From assembly GCF_000189275.1 (NCBI RefSeq), contig NZ_AEVT01000117.1, positions 1 to 64,000 on the forward strand: a stretch of 64,000 nucleotides of DNA, given 5' to 3'. Below the pieces are notes generated by a model, which was not told the origin of the DNA, searched no databases, and worked only from the letters and a program-made list of their open reading frames with translations. Position numbers and translations under genes: made by a program. Of this stretch, positions 1-8,550 are shown piece by piece. The DNA comes from Vibrio sinaloensis DSM 21326 (lineage in GTDB: Bacteria > Pseudomonadota > Gammaproteobacteria > Enterobacterales > Vibrionaceae). Numbering within the stretch: position 1 is the first letter of the stretch; the number at the start of each line of letters is the position of its first letter.

Positions 1-1
1 C

Positions 2-517
2 TTGCTCATGGGCTCAAAGAAAAGTAAGAAAATGGGCAAGAAGCTAGGAAAGAATGCGCTAAAAATTGGCGGTGTGGCTGCGCTAGGAGCCCTTGCATAT
101 AAGGTTTACAATGATCATCAAAAGCAACAACCCAGCTCGCCAGTACAAGATGACTTTAATGCTGATGATGCCATCCACAGTGAGTTGATCATTAAATCAA
201 TGATCGCCGCGGCTAAGGCAGACGGACACGTAGATCAACAAGAAATGGAGCGAATTGAAGCTGCACTTAAAGAAGCAGGAGCCAACAGCTCACTTCAGTC
301 CCTCCTTCATTCGGAGCTAAATAAGCCCCTAGACCCAAATGAAATCGCCCTACTTGCAAGAACCCCACAACAAGCCTCTGAAATCTACCTCGCCTCTTTG
401 ATTGTGATTGATGAGCAGAATTTTATGGAAAAAGCGTATCTACAAGAGCTTGCAAAACAGCTTCAACTCGATCCGCAAGTCACGCAACAGCTCGAGCTTC
501 AATGGCAAGCAGATTAA
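2..517 (+). CDS. YebE-like DUF533 inner membrane protein, 5' partial
   Basis: The reading frame is already open at the window edge; the first in-frame start visible is a TTG at position 2, so the true start is probably upstream. The visible 171 residues hold a lysine-rich stretch, a short hydrophobic glycine/alanine segment (about residues 19-31) and an acidic helical C-terminal half with AKADGHVDQQEMERI, the part that recalls the TerB-like fold of the DUF533/YebE family. E. coli YebE is about 219 residues with its hydrophobic segment near the middle, so roughly 50 N-terminal residues are probably missing here. YebE-type proteins are envelope proteins of unknown biochemical role, so no function is assigned. 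Family call from remembered similarity; good for the C-terminal half. Confidence 0.72.
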   Translation: MLMGSKKSKKMGKKLGKNALKIGGVAALGALAYKVYNDHQKQQPSSPVQDDFNADDAIHSELIIKSMIAAAKADGHVDQQEMERIEAALKEAGANSSLQSLLHSELNKPLDPNEIALLARTPQQASEIYLASLIVIDEQNFMEKAYLQELAKQLQLDPQVTQQLELQWQAD

Positions 518-638
518 ACTGGTGATTTAGTCAACGAATAGGAGTCTAACTTGAGCTAGAGCAAGCTTAGATTTTGAGTTTACTAGAGTGTCTGTGTATA
601 GTTGAGAGCAGTTATCATTTAAAGATTAGGTTAATGAC

Positions 639-845
639 ATGAAAGTATATGACTGCTGTGATTTGGTCCGAGAGCTGTACGCTCAAATCGGTAGTGGTGA
701 TCAGGCTTATGTACCAAAAGCGATTGCTTGTTCATTACGAGCACTTAACGATATTGCCGCTGACACCAGTTTGCCACAACATGTTCGAGACAAAGCTGCG
801 TTTGCCGCCGCAAATCTGCTGATTTCAGATTTCGAGGATAAGTAA
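639..845 (+). CDS. yaeP: YaeP family (UPF0253) small protein
   Basis: A 68-residue acidic protein. It carries the family's features: an N-terminal CxLVRxxYAxIxSGD block, a central YVPKAIACSLRALNDIAAD stretch and the C-terminal AAFAAANLLISDF motif that matches the UPF0253/YaeP family end to end. The family has no established biochemical function. The stop codon TAA overlaps by one base the ATG of the next gene (TAATG), so the two are almost certainly translationally coupled. The ATG at 639 follows a TTAGG stretch at a usable distance. No signal peptide or membrane segment is visible. Confidence 0.85.
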   Translation: MKVYDCCDLVRELYAQIGSGDQAYVPKAIACSLRALNDIAADTSLPQHVRDKAAFAAANLLISDFEDK

Positions 846-1036
846 TGAATCTGGCTAACTACGAAACAATGGATCCTGTCATGTTGATGAGCATCGTTAA
901 CATGAAACTACGCGATGACTTCGGTGGTGATCTGGACAAATTAGTGGCCTACTTTGATATCGATCGTTCATCACTTGAAACCAGACTTGCAGCCGCAGGT
1001 TTTGACTTTTTACCTGACGCCGGACAGTTCCGCTGA
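845..1036 (+). CDS. DUF4250 domain small protein
   Basis: A 63-residue protein starting inside the stop codon of yaeP (TAATG). It contains NYETMDPVMLMSIVNMKLRD followed by a helical acidic segment and ends in the short QFR tail. This layout is that of the DUF4250 family, found in vibrios and some firmicutes, whose function is unknown. It looks like a compact all-alpha protein with a possible helix-turn-helix-like shape (LDKLVAYFDIDRSSLETRL), which is inference only. A strong intrinsic terminator follows 25 bases after the stop, closing the yaeP-DUF4250 operon. Confidence 0.75.
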   Translation: MNLANYETMDPVMLMSIVNMKLRDDFGGDLDKLVAYFDIDRSSLETRLAAAGFDFLPDAGQFR

Positions 1037-1060
1037 TTGTAAACAAAACTCTGCTCAGAC

Positions 1061-1088
1061 AAAAAAACCGCCTTATTGGCGGTTTTTT
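1061..1088 (+). terminator. Intrinsic terminator of yaeP-DUF4250
   Basis: An A-tract, the stem ACCGCC, loop TTATT and stem GGCGGT followed by a run of T. It sits between convergent genes and has A and T tracts on both sides, so it may act in both directions. Confidence 0.85.
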
Positions 1089-1109
1089 CATTGATGGAGA
1101 CCTAGAGAG

Positions 1110-1436
1110 TTACTCTTCGTCAAACATCTCGTCTTCACGTGCCGCTTTTTCAGCTAGGTAACGTGCTTTTTTCTCTGCGGCTTCTTGAGCTAAACGCTCT
1201 TCGCGTTCTTCACGCACTTTACGTGCTTCGCCTTTACGTTCGTTACGCTCAGCTTGATTTTTGATGAAGCCTGCTAGCTCTTTTTCCGCCCATTCTTGCG
1301 CTTGTGCTTCAGTTTCAAAGCCTGATTCGCGCTTAGATACGGTTGTTTTACGTGAAGTGACTTGGCGAGTGATCTCTGCACACCAACCGTTGCGTTTTTC
1401 TGAAGTACGGATAGCGAATTTTGGATTTTTAGACAT
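1110..1436 (-). CDS. DUF3622 domain protein
   Basis: A 108-residue soluble, highly charged protein. The N-terminal half (NPKFAIRTSEKRNGWCAEITRQVTSRKT) is the conserved DUF3622 part seen in Vibrionaceae and relatives; the C-terminal half is a long E/R/A/K-rich helix, probably a coiled coil. I chose the ATG at 1436 because TAGGA lies 9 bases upstream of it. A longer frame runs back to 1589, but its extra residues read through untranslated sequence and the purL terminator. Function unknown; the coiled-coil tail hints at oligomerisation or nucleic-acid contact (inference). Confidence 0.75.
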   Translation of the reverse strand: MSKNPKFAIRTSEKRNGWCAEITRQVTSRKTTVSKRESGFETEAQAQEWAEKELAGFIKNQAERNERKGEARKVREEREERLAQEAAEKKARYLAEKAAREDEMFDEE

Positions 1437-1581
1437 TTCATTCATTCCTAAGGGATTAATCAGGGATTCGGTCAACTTGATAACTCCATCTAAGCTGAGC
1501 TGTTCAACACCATCCCTTGGTAAGCGCGGTATTAGAGCATAAAAGTGAGATCTATGCTGCAAGTTTTTCTCGGTATCTTTC

Positions 1582-1615
1582 AAAAACAAAGCGCTGGTAT
1601 TCCTACCAGCGCTTT
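1582..1615 (-). terminator. Intrinsic terminator of purL
   Basis: Perfect 12-bp inverted repeat AAAGCGCTGGTA / TACCAGCGCTTT with a four-base loop, followed on the minus strand by GTTTTTG. It lies 42 bases beyond the purL stop codon. Confidence 0.85.
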
Positions 1616-1656
1616 TCGTTTTGATAAAGCCCGAAGTTAAGCTAACAACCTACTTG

Positions 1657-4600
1657 TTAACCTACGTTCTTACGTGCGTTTTGGAACATGCGCATCCAAG
1701 CACCGTTCTCGCCCCAACCTTCTGGAGACCATGAGTTCGCTACTGTACGGAATACACGCTCTGGGTGTGGCATCATGATAGTTACGCGGCCATCTTGAGT
1801 CGTTAGACCTGTGATTGCGTTTGGCGAACCATTCGGGTTGTTCGGGTATTGCTGCGTTGCGTTACCGTGGTTATCCACGTAACGCACTGCAACCGTACCT
1901 GATGCTTCAATCGCCGCTAAGTGGTCAGCGTCACGTACTTCTACGCGGCCTTCACCGTGTGATACTGCGATTGGCATACGAGAACCTGCCATACCGTCGA
2001 AAAATACAGAGTCAGACTTCTGAACTTCCACTAGGCTAAAGCGAGCTTCAAAACGCTCAGATTCGTTACGAACGAAGCGTGGCCATAGGTCTGCACCTGG
2101 GATTAGCTCTTTCAGGTTCGATAGCATCTGACAGCCGTTACACACACCTAGAGAGAAGGTATCTTCACGCTTGAAGAAGCCTTCGAATTGATTGCGAGCT
2201 TGCTCGTTGAATAGGATAGACTTCGCCCAACCTTCACCCGCACCCAATACATCACCGTAAGAGAAACCACCACAAGCCACTAGGCCTTGGTACTCTTCTA
2301 GAACCGCTTGACCGGTTAGGATGTCGCTCATGTGAATATCAGTCGCTTCAAAGCCTGCACGGTCAAATGCAGCTGCCATCTCAACGTGAGAGTTAACACC
2401 TTGCTCACGTAGGATTGCCATCTTAGGCTTAGCACCTTTCGCGATGTATGGCGCAGCGATGTCTTCGTTTACGTCGAAGCTTAGCTTAACGTTCAGGCCT
2501 GGGTCAGAGTTGTCTTTCTTCGCCTCAAACTCTTGGTCAGCACATGCTGGGTTGTCACGTAGACCTTGCATCTTGTGCGTAGTCTCAGCCCAGATAGTAC
2601 GTAGTTCAGTACGGTTACGCTCTAGAACCACTGTGTCACCAGAAGTGATCACTAGCTCGTCAGACGCTTCGACTGAGCCGATTACGTGTGAACATGCTTC
2701 AAGACCTTTTGCTGCTAGCGTTGAAAGTACAGCGTCTAAATCTTCGTTCTTAACCTGAAGTACTGCGCCTAGCTCTTCGTTAAATAGCGCTGCTAGTGCA
2801 TCTTCGCCTAAGTCAGCGATGTCCGCTTTAACACCACAATGACCTGCGAATGCCATCTCAGCTAGAGTCACGAATAGACCGCCATCGCCCTTATCGTGGT
2901 AAGCCACTACTTGGTCGTTCGCAACAAGTGCTTGAACGCCTTCGTAGAAGCCTTTTAGCTGCGCTGCGTTGTCTACGTCTGCTGGCTTATCACCAAGCTG
3001 CTTGTAAACCTGCGCCAGTGCCGTTGCGCCTAGACGGTTCTGACCGTTACCTAGGTCGATAAGTACAAGGCTAGTATCGCCTTTGTCGGTACGAAGCTGA
3101 GGTGTGATTGTCTTGCGAACATCTTCAACACGTGCAAACGCAGTGATGATTAGAGATAGCGGAGAGGTTACTTCTTTCTGCTCGCCATTCTCTTCCCACT
3201 TAGTCTTCATCGACATTGAGTCTTTACCCACAGGGATAGTTAGACCAAGTGCTGGACATAGCTCTTCACCCACCGCTTTCACTGCTTCGTAAAGACCTGC
3301 ATCTTCACCTGGGTGGCCTGCTGGAGACATCCAGTTTGCAGACAGTTTAATGTGTTTGATATCACCGATGTTTGTCGCTGCGATGTTTGTGATTGCTTCA
3401 CCCACCGCTAGACGAGCTGACGCACCGAAGTCTAGTAGAGCAACTGGCGTACGCTCCCCCATAGACATCGCTTCACCGTGGTAAGTGTCGTAGCTTGCTG
3501 CTGTTACTGCGCAGTTAGCGACAGGAACCTGCCAAGGGCCAACCATTTGGTCACGAGCTACAAGACCGGTAACGGTACGGTCACCGATAGTGATTAGGAA
3601 TGTTTTCTCTGCAACCGTTGGAAGACGTAGCACGCGGTCTGCTGCTTCGTTTAGTTCGATACCGTCGCGGTTAACGGCAGGGTTGTTCGCCTTAAGCGTT
3701 TTCGCATCGCGGTGCATCTTAGGCGTCTTACCAAGAAGCACCTCCATTGGCATGTCGATTGGCGTGTTGTCGAAGTGTGAATCTTCAAGTTTCAGTTCAC
3801 GCTCTTCTGTTGCCACACCCACTACTGCGTATGGTGCGCGTTCACGCTTACAGATCGCATCGAATACTTCCATATTCTCTGGCGCAACTGCCATTACGTA
3901 GCGTTCTTGAGATTCGTTACACCAGATCTCAAGTGGGCTCATGCCTGGTTCATCATTTGGTACATCACGCAGTTGGAAGATACCGCCACGCTCGCCATCA
4001 TCGACTAGCTCTGGAAGTGCGTTAGAGATACCGCCCGCGCCCACATCGTGGATGAATGCGATTGGGTTCTCTTCGCCAAGCTGCCAACAACGGTCGATTA
4101 CTTCCTGACAGCGACGTTCCATCTCTGGGTTTTCACGCTGTACTGAAGCGAAATCTAGATCTTCTGCTGATTGACCAGATGCCATTGAAGAAGCCGCACC
4201 GCCACCAAGGCCGATGTTCATTGCAGGACCACCCAATACTATTAGGCTTGCACCTACTGGGATCTCTTTCTTCTGTACGTGCTCGTCACGAATGTTACCC
4301 ATACCACCAGCAATCATGATTGGCTTGTGGTAACCACGAACCTCTTCACCTGCGTGAGAATTTACTTTCTCTTCGTAAGTACGGAAGTAACCTAGTAGGT
4401 TTGGACGACCAAATTCGTTGTTAAACGCCGCGCCACCAAGTGGACCTTCTAGCATGATGTCTAGTGCGTTAACGATGCGACCTGGCTTACCGAAGTCTGT
4501 TTCCCATGGTTGTTCAAAACCAGGAATGCGTAGGTTAGATGTAGTGAAACCAACAAGACCTGCTTTTGGCTTACCACCGATACCAGTCGCGCCTTCGTCA

Positions 4601-5553
4601 CGGATTTCACCACCAGAACCAGTAGAAGCGCCTGGCCAAGGAGAGATAGCGGTTGGGTGGTTGTGCGTTTCCACCTTCATTAGGATATGCGCTTTCTCTT
4701 GGTTGTAACCGTATTGGCGAGTTTCAGGGTTCGGGAAGAAACGACCTACATCCGAGCCTACCATTACCGCTGCGTTATCTTTGTACGCAGACAGCACGTT
4801 TTCAGGCGTCGTTTCGAATGTGTTCTTGATCATCTTGAACAGAGACTTCTCTTGCTTAACGCCGTCGATAGTCCAGTCTGCGTTGAAGATTTTGTGACGA
4901 CAGTGCTCTGAGTTCGCTTGGGCAAACATCATTAGTTCGATGTCAGTTGGGTTACGATCTAGCTTATTTACGAACGCATCGTAAAGGTATTCGATTTCGT
5001 CATCAGCAAGTGCCAAACCAAGCGTGACGTTAGCCTTGATTAATGCTTCACGACCACCGTTCAGTAGGTCAACGTCTGCTACTGGTGCTGGCTCTGCCAC
5101 TTGGAAAAGCGCAGTTGCAGACTCAAAATCAGTGAAGATAACTTCCATCATACGATCGTGTAGGATCGCTTTAAGCTCAACCAGTTGAAGCTCTGAAAGT
5201 TCATCCGATGATTCAATGTAGTAAGCGATACCGCGCTCAAGACGTGCGATCTTGTCTAGACCACAGTTATTTGCGATATCCGTTGATTTTGAAGACCAAG
5301 GCGAGATAGTGCCTGGTCGTGGAGTCGCAAGCAGCAGACGGCCTTCCGGCTCGTGCTCTTCAATTGTAGGACCATAAGTCAGTAGCTTTTCTAGCTTTTC
5401 AACTTCCTGATCATCTAGATCGGCTGACAGTTCAGCAAAGTGAGCAAATTCAGCGTAAATGCCCGTTACAGGCAAGCTTAGTTCACGACAAAGCTCTAGA
5501 AGCTTGTTAACACGAAATTCAGATAGAGCTGGGGAGCCACGAAAAATTCTCAT
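1657..5553 (-). CDS. purL: Phosphoribosylformylglycinamidine synthase PurL
   Basis: Large single-chain FGAM synthase of purine biosynthesis: formylglycinamide ribonucleotide + glutamine + ATP to formylglycinamidine ribonucleotide, in the cytoplasm. About 1,298 residues, the length of the gammaproteobacterial enzyme (E. coli 1,295). Visible parts in order: N-terminal PurS-like domain; FGAM synthetase ATP-binding halves with KVETHNHPTAISPWPGA and GGPAMNIGLGGGAASSMASG; a second AIRS-like half with HPGEDAGLYEAVKAVGEELC; C-terminal class I glutamine amidotransferase with nucleophile in LGVCNGCQM and the MPHPER triad segment. I chose the ATG at 5553 (MRIFRGSPALSEF) because it matches the family N-terminus; the extension to 5574 begins at TTG. 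A PurR-type operator lies upstream and mltF is divergent, the usual order in this group. Confidence 0.98.
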   Translation of the reverse strand: MRIFRGSPALSEFRVNKLLELCRELSLPVTGIYAEFAHFAELSADLDDQEVEKLEKLLTYGPTIEEHEPEGRLLLATPRPGTISPWSSKSTDIANNCGLDKIARLERGIAYYIESSDELSELQLVELKAILHDRMMEVIFTDFESATALFQVAEPAPVADVDLLNGGREALIKANVTLGLALADDEIEYLYDAFVNKLDRNPTDIELMMFAQANSEHCRHKIFNADWTIDGVKQEKSLFKMIKNTFETTPENVLSAYKDNAAVMVGSDVGRFFPNPETRQYGYNQEKAHILMKVETHNHPTAISPWPGASTGSGGEIRDEGATGIGGKPKAGLVGFTTSNLRIPGFEQPWETDFGKPGRIVNALDIMLEGPLGGAAFNNEFGRPNLLGYFRTYEEKVNSHAGEEVRGYHKPIMIAGGMGNIRDEHVQKKEIPVGASLIVLGGPAMNIGLGGGAASSMASGQSAEDLDFASVQRENPEMERRCQEVIDRCWQLGEENPIAFIHDVGAGGISNALPELVDDGERGGIFQLRDVPNDEPGMSPLEIWCNESQERYVMAVAPENMEVFDAICKRERAPYAVVGVATEERELKLEDSHFDNTPIDMPMEVLLGKTPKMHRDAKTLKANNPAVNRDGIELNEAADRVLRLPTVAEKTFLITIGDRTVTGLVARDQMVGPWQVPVANCAVTAASYDTYHGEAMSMGERTPVALLDFGASARLAVGEAITNIAATNIGDIKHIKLSANWMSPAGHPGEDAGLYEAVKAVGEELCPALGLTIPVGKDSMSMKTKWEENGEQKEVTSPLSLIITAFARVEDVRKTITPQLRTDKGDTSLVLIDLGNGQNRLGATALAQVYKQLGDKPADVDNAAQLKGFYEGVQALVANDQVVAYHDKGDGGLFVTLAEMAFAGHCGVKADIADLGEDALAALFNEELGAVLQVKNEDLDAVLSTLAAKGLEACSHVIGSVEASDELVITSGDTVVLERNRTELRTIWAETTHKMQGLRDNPACADQEFEAKKDNSDPGLNVKLSFDVNEDIAAPYIAKGAKPKMAILREQGVNSHVEMAAAFDRAGFEATDIHMSDILTGQAVLEEYQGLVACGGFSYGDVLGAGEGWAKSILFNEQARNQFEGFFKREDTFSLGVCNGCQMLSNLKELIPGADLWPRFVRNESERFEARFSLVEVQKSDSVFFDGMAGSRMPIAVSHGEGRVEVRDADHLAAIEASGTVAVRYVDNHGNATQQYPNNPNGSPNAITGLTTQDGRVTIMMPHPERVFRTVANSWSPEGWGENGAWMRMFQNARKNVG

Positions 5554-5871
5554 GCGCTTAGGTCTCTTATGCAATTGGTTAGGGTCTGTTGACCAAGGTG
5601 ATATTGGAATAAATTCACTTCAATAGCCCAACACAGTGGCTACTTTTACGAATTTATACCAATTCCACCTCTCCTTTGCGGGCGCATTATATAGTAATTT
5701 TTTTTACGACGAAACGGTTTGCGCAACCGTTTGCGTCATTTTTTTTGTCAATTCTGAAATACAGTGAATATCCAAAATTAAGATCTTTACTCTCGAAGCC
5801 ATACTGATTGTCTTGCCTTGTTATGACACTTTGATATAAATGCCCTACTGGATGTATGAGATTATCACTGA
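5554..5871. promoter_or_regulatory. purL / mltF divergent control region
   Basis: A 318-base gene-free stretch. On the minus strand it holds a TATAAT -10 box (5686-5691) with TTTCGT 17 bases upstream (5709-5714) serving as a weak -35, and PurR-like operators overlapping that -35. No small gene is convincing here: a 72-residue minus-strand frame (5687-5905) would run through the operator and overlap the start of mltF. The mltF promoter was not identified with confidence. Confidence 0.6.
5709..5736 (-). promoter_or_regulatory. Two overlapping PurR operators
   Basis: On the minus strand the 28 bases read as two 16-base PurR-type boxes sharing four bases: ACGCAAACGGTTGCGC and GCGCAAACCGTTTCGT. 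Both fit the known PurR consensus (ACGCAAACGTTTNCGT). They overlap the -35 region of purL, the expected place for repression. What is seen is the repeat; PurR binding is inference from the consensus. Confidence 0.8.
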
Positions 5872-7401
5872 ATGAAAAAGCTTTACCTTTCCCAATTACG
5901 CGCATTAAGTACCTTAGTCGTCAGTGTGTTACTGCTGTCGGGTTGTCAGATCGAGTCTGAACCGAAAAGCGAACTCGAACAAATTAAAGAACGCGGTGTG
6001 TTACGAGTGGGTACATTAAACAACCAACTCTCTTACTACATCGGTCCTGATGGCCCTGCAGGTCTTGACTATGAGCTAGCCCGTGAGTTTGCCAATGAGC
6101 TCGGTGTGCAATTAGAAATGAAACCCGCTTATCGTATCTCAAGCCTCTACCCTGCTTTGCGTAACGGTGAGATTGATATCATTGCAGCAGGCTTAAGTCA
6201 GTCTCCTGAGCGGCTAAAAGCATTTCGCGCCGGCCCTGCCTATTACTACGTCAGTCAACAAGTGGTTTATAAAAAAGGCCAATGGCGACCACGTAATCTT
6301 GAGCAATTGTTAAAGCGCCAGCCTGAACTGGTTGAAAAGAACAATAATGAAGCAGTACTGCAAATCGTTGGTGACTCTCATTTCAACCAGACGCTAGCTG
6401 AGATTCAACGCCAACACCCAAGCTTTATCTATAAAATAGACCCTAATGCTGACGTAAACGATCTGTTGAAAAAGGTCTCTAATGGTGAGCTTTTATTTAC
6501 TGTGGCGGACTCGGTTGAAATATCACTATCCCAACGCATCTACCCAGAAGTGGCGTTAGCATTCGAACTGACGGAAGACCAACCGACTTCTTGGTTCTTA
6601 CGCCGTTCCCAAGATGAGAGCTTTTACGCGCTCCTAATCGAGTTCTTTGGCAATATTAAACAGTCTGGTCACTTGGCTTCCCTTGAAGAAAAATACATTG
6701 GCCATGTTGACTCATTTGACTATGTTGATACCCGTGCATTTATTCGAGCACTTGAATCCAAGCTACCGAAGTGGTCTCCACTCTTTAAAAAGTACTCTGA
6801 TGAATTCGACTGGCGCTTAGTTGCTGCCCTCGCCTATCAAGAGTCACACTGGAATCCACTGGCGAAGTCTCCCACAGGAGTACGTGGGATGATGATGCTC
6901 ACCTTACCAACGGCGAAAAGTGTTGGGGTTGAGGATCGCCTCGACCCAGAGCAGTCAGTAAAAGGTGGGGTTGAGTACCTACGTCGAATGGTGGCAAGAA
7001 TTCCAGATTCGGTAGAAGAACACGAAAAAATTTGGTTTGCGCTCGCGTCATACAATGTCGGTTATGGTCATGTTATGGACGCAAGACGCTTAACAAAACG
7101 TCAAGGCGGAGACCCAGATGCCTGGGCAGATGTGAAGGACAGACTGCCGCTGTTGAGACAAAAGAAATATTTTAGCCAGACTCGTTATGGCTATGCTCGT
7201 GGCGATGAAGCCCGTAATTATGTCGAAAACATTCGTCGCTACTATCAGAGCATCATTGGCCATGTTGAGCAACAAACCTTAACTGAAGACAATAACAACG
7301 TCGATGACCTAACCGTTATTCAGGTGCCAGAAATGGCGACCTCTGGCGCTCTACCAGCCTCAGCAGCTCAAGCCAGTCAAGAAGCTGCCCCTTCAGAATA
7401 A
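5872..7401 (+). CDS. mltF: Membrane-bound lytic murein transglycosylase F
   Basis: Outer-membrane lipoprotein that cleaves peptidoglycan glycan strands with formation of 1,6-anhydro ends. 509 residues, close to E. coli MltF. Signal peptide with lipobox LLSGC (Cys about 25); then a solute-binding-protein-3-like regulatory domain (about residues 40-270: GVLRVGTLNNQLSYYIGPDG, DIIAAGLSQSPERL); then the SLT catalytic domain with glutamate in AYQESHWNP (about residue 324) and MMLTLPTAKSVGV and SYNVGYGHV motifs. The tail is low-complexity and Ala-rich. Divergent from purL. The N-terminal binding domain is known in E. coli MltF to respond to muropeptides. A long hairpin follows the stop codon. Confidence 0.96.
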   Translation: MKKLYLSQLRALSTLVVSVLLLSGCQIESEPKSELEQIKERGVLRVGTLNNQLSYYIGPDGPAGLDYELAREFANELGVQLEMKPAYRISSLYPALRNGEIDIIAAGLSQSPERLKAFRAGPAYYYVSQQVVYKKGQWRPRNLEQLLKRQPELVEKNNNEAVLQIVGDSHFNQTLAEIQRQHPSFIYKIDPNADVNDLLKKVSNGELLFTVADSVEISLSQRIYPEVALAFELTEDQPTSWFLRRSQDESFYALLIEFFGNIKQSGHLASLEEKYIGHVDSFDYVDTRAFIRALESKLPKWSPLFKKYSDEFDWRLVAALAYQESHWNPLAKSPTGVRGMMMLTLPTAKSVGVEDRLDPEQSVKGGVEYLRRMVARIPDSVEEHEKIWFALASYNVGYGHVMDARRLTKRQGGDPDAWADVKDRLPLLRQKKYFSQTRYGYARGDEARNYVENIRRYYQSIIGHVEQQTLTEDNNNVDDLTVIQVPEMATSGALPASAAQASQEAAPSE

Positions 7402-7410
7402 TGCGATACC

Positions 7411-7445
7411 AAGTGTGTAGTCTTTTGTACAAAGATTACACACTT
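7411..7445. terminator. Long hairpin after mltF (possible terminator)
   Basis: AAGTGTGTA and TACACACTT pair perfectly, continue through a G:T wobble and TCTTT/AAAGA, and close on TGTAC: about 15 paired positions in 35 bases. There is no T-tract after it, so it may work as an RNA 3'-end stabiliser or a weak terminator of mltF. Confidence 0.5.
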
Positions 7446-7598
7446 GAATTCTTACTCTAGCACCCATACATAATATCGTGTGCTTGATCACTTGCGAACT
7501 TTCTTAAATTCGTAACAATTGCCGAGTATAAAACCAATATCTAAATATAATCAGTCGTATTCGTTGGGGAGTGGGCTGGTTGAGTCATAAACCCAAAT

Positions 7599-7605
7599 AG
7601 GAGGT
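7599..7605 (+). promoter_or_regulatory. Full-length Shine-Dalgarno of the 45-residue gene
   Basis: AGGAGGT, a complete anti-16S match, six bases before the ATG at 7612. It is the strongest ribosome binding site noticed in the window and is the main argument that this very small frame is a real gene. Confidence 0.8.
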
Positions 7606-7611
7606 TGTTCT

Positions 7612-7749
7612 ATGGCTAGACGTAAATTACAGTCAAAACGCCTTAACAAAACCGTTGCCGCGAATCGCCGTAAGCGTATGCTGAGCAACAATAAGAAAAA
7701 GGTGATCGCACGTCACCGTGCATTTATGCAGCTAATCTGTGCCGCATAA
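7612..7749 (+). CDS. 45-residue very basic protein, function unknown
   Basis: A short gene: 45 codons with 15 Lys/Arg (MARRKLQSKRLNKTVAANRR at the N-terminus, KKKVIARHRAF in the middle) and no acidic residue at all. A perfect AGGAGGT ribosome binding site lies six bases upstream and a TATAAT-like box at 7546-7551. Charge and size are those of a ribosome-associated or nucleic-acid-binding peptide, but it matches neither L34, L36 nor Sra as I remember them. It lies between mltF and tadA; I believe V. cholerae has a small hypothetical gene at this position, which I cannot verify here. No function assigned. Confidence 0.72.
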   Translation: MARRKLQSKRLNKTVAANRRKRMLSNNKKKVIARHRAFMQLICAA

Positions 7750-7752
7750 CCC

Positions 7753-7784
7753 AAAAGCAAACATCTTCTGCGAAGGTGTTTGCT
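7753..7784. terminator. Terminator between the 45-residue gene and tadA
   Basis: Stem AGCAAACA-T-CTTC pairs with GAAG-G-TGTTTGCT (13 positions including one G:T) around a three-base loop. The minus strand continues with TTTT, so it best fits tadA, although it can serve both convergent genes. Confidence 0.65.
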
Positions 7785-7792
7785 AAAGCCAG

Positions 7793-8332
7793 TTACTTCT
7801 TGAGCGCTTTCTTCGCCTCATGCATTCGAGTAAAGCGAGTCGCTTTACGTTCATTTTTCTTCTCTTTACGTCGACGTTTAAAAAACGCTTGTAACTGAGT
7901 GCGACATTCTGTTTCCAACAATCCGCGCTCTACATCGGCATAATGATAGGCCGCTTGGTGTTCAAATAAATTCAGTACCGTCCCCGCCGCTCCAGCCTTT
8001 AAATCAGGCGCTCCAAAAACGATGCGTTTCACACGGCTATGTAATAAAGCACCGGCACACATTGGACAAGGCTCTAGCGTTACGTACAAGGTGGTATCGA
8101 GCAAGCGATAATTTTCTAGTACTTGGCCCGCCTTACGCAACGTTTGGATTTCTGCGTGCGCAGTGGCGTCATTTTGACCAATGGATTGATTCCAACCTTC
8201 AGCGATAATTTCTCCATCTTTAACCAACACCGCTCCAACTGGCACTTCACCTTCCGCTTCAGCTTGCTTCGCCAGATCCATAGCGCGGCGCATAAACAGT
8301 TCATCTTGAGGGGTAAATTGAGATTCAGACAA
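7793..8332 (-). CDS. tadA: tRNA-specific adenosine deaminase TadA
   Basis: Converts adenosine 34 of tRNA-Arg(ACG) to inosine, needed to read CGC and CGA codons; essential in E. coli. 179 residues. The zinc-dependent deaminase signature is complete: HAE (His59, catalytic Glu61) and PCPMC (Cys89, Cys92), with VPVGAVLV ahead of it. A Lys/Arg-rich tail (FFKRRRKEKKNERKATRF) extends beyond the core and is typical of the gammaproteobacterial enzyme. Neighbourhood with mltF and purL is the conserved one. Confidence 0.97.
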   Translation of the reverse strand: MSESQFTPQDELFMRRAMDLAKQAEAEGEVPVGAVLVKDGEIIAEGWNQSIGQNDATAHAEIQTLRKAGQVLENYRLLDTTLYVTLEPCPMCAGALLHSRVKRIVFGAPDLKAGAAGTVLNLFEHQAAYHYADVERGLLETECRTQLQAFFKRRRKEKKNERKATRFTRMHEAKKALKK

Positions 8333-8435
8333 AGAGAGCTCCAGCTGTATGAGTAAGCGAATAAGATAGTGAATTCTACCCGCATGGAAAAGGAAGTGGA
8401 AGCCAGTTAGCGGCTTGTCACTTTACCTACAAACA

Positions 8436-8463
8436 AAAAGCGCCAGTCTCTCGACCGGCGCTT
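8436..8463 (-). terminator. Intrinsic terminator of the AbgT-family gene
   Basis: Stem AAGCGCC / GGCGCTT with an inner GTC/GAC and TCTC loop; on the minus strand the stem runs into a TTTTTG tract. It lies about 90 bases past the stop codon. Confidence 0.8.
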
Positions 8464-8550
8464 CTACTATTTTAAACTTATCGAATCGACTGAATAGCTT
8501 AAATAGTGGATTCGTAGTTAACAACGCTACAGCGCCAAATATGACGGCAT

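Noticed and set aside
3590..3901. 103-residue plus-strand frame inside purL (and several similar ones in dnaK, dnaJ and S8 genes)
   Set aside because: Antisense shadows of clear genes, with no start signal or family pattern.
5687..5905. 72-residue minus-strand open frame in the purL-mltF region
   Set aside because: Overlaps the PurR operators and the mltF start, and has no family-like pattern.
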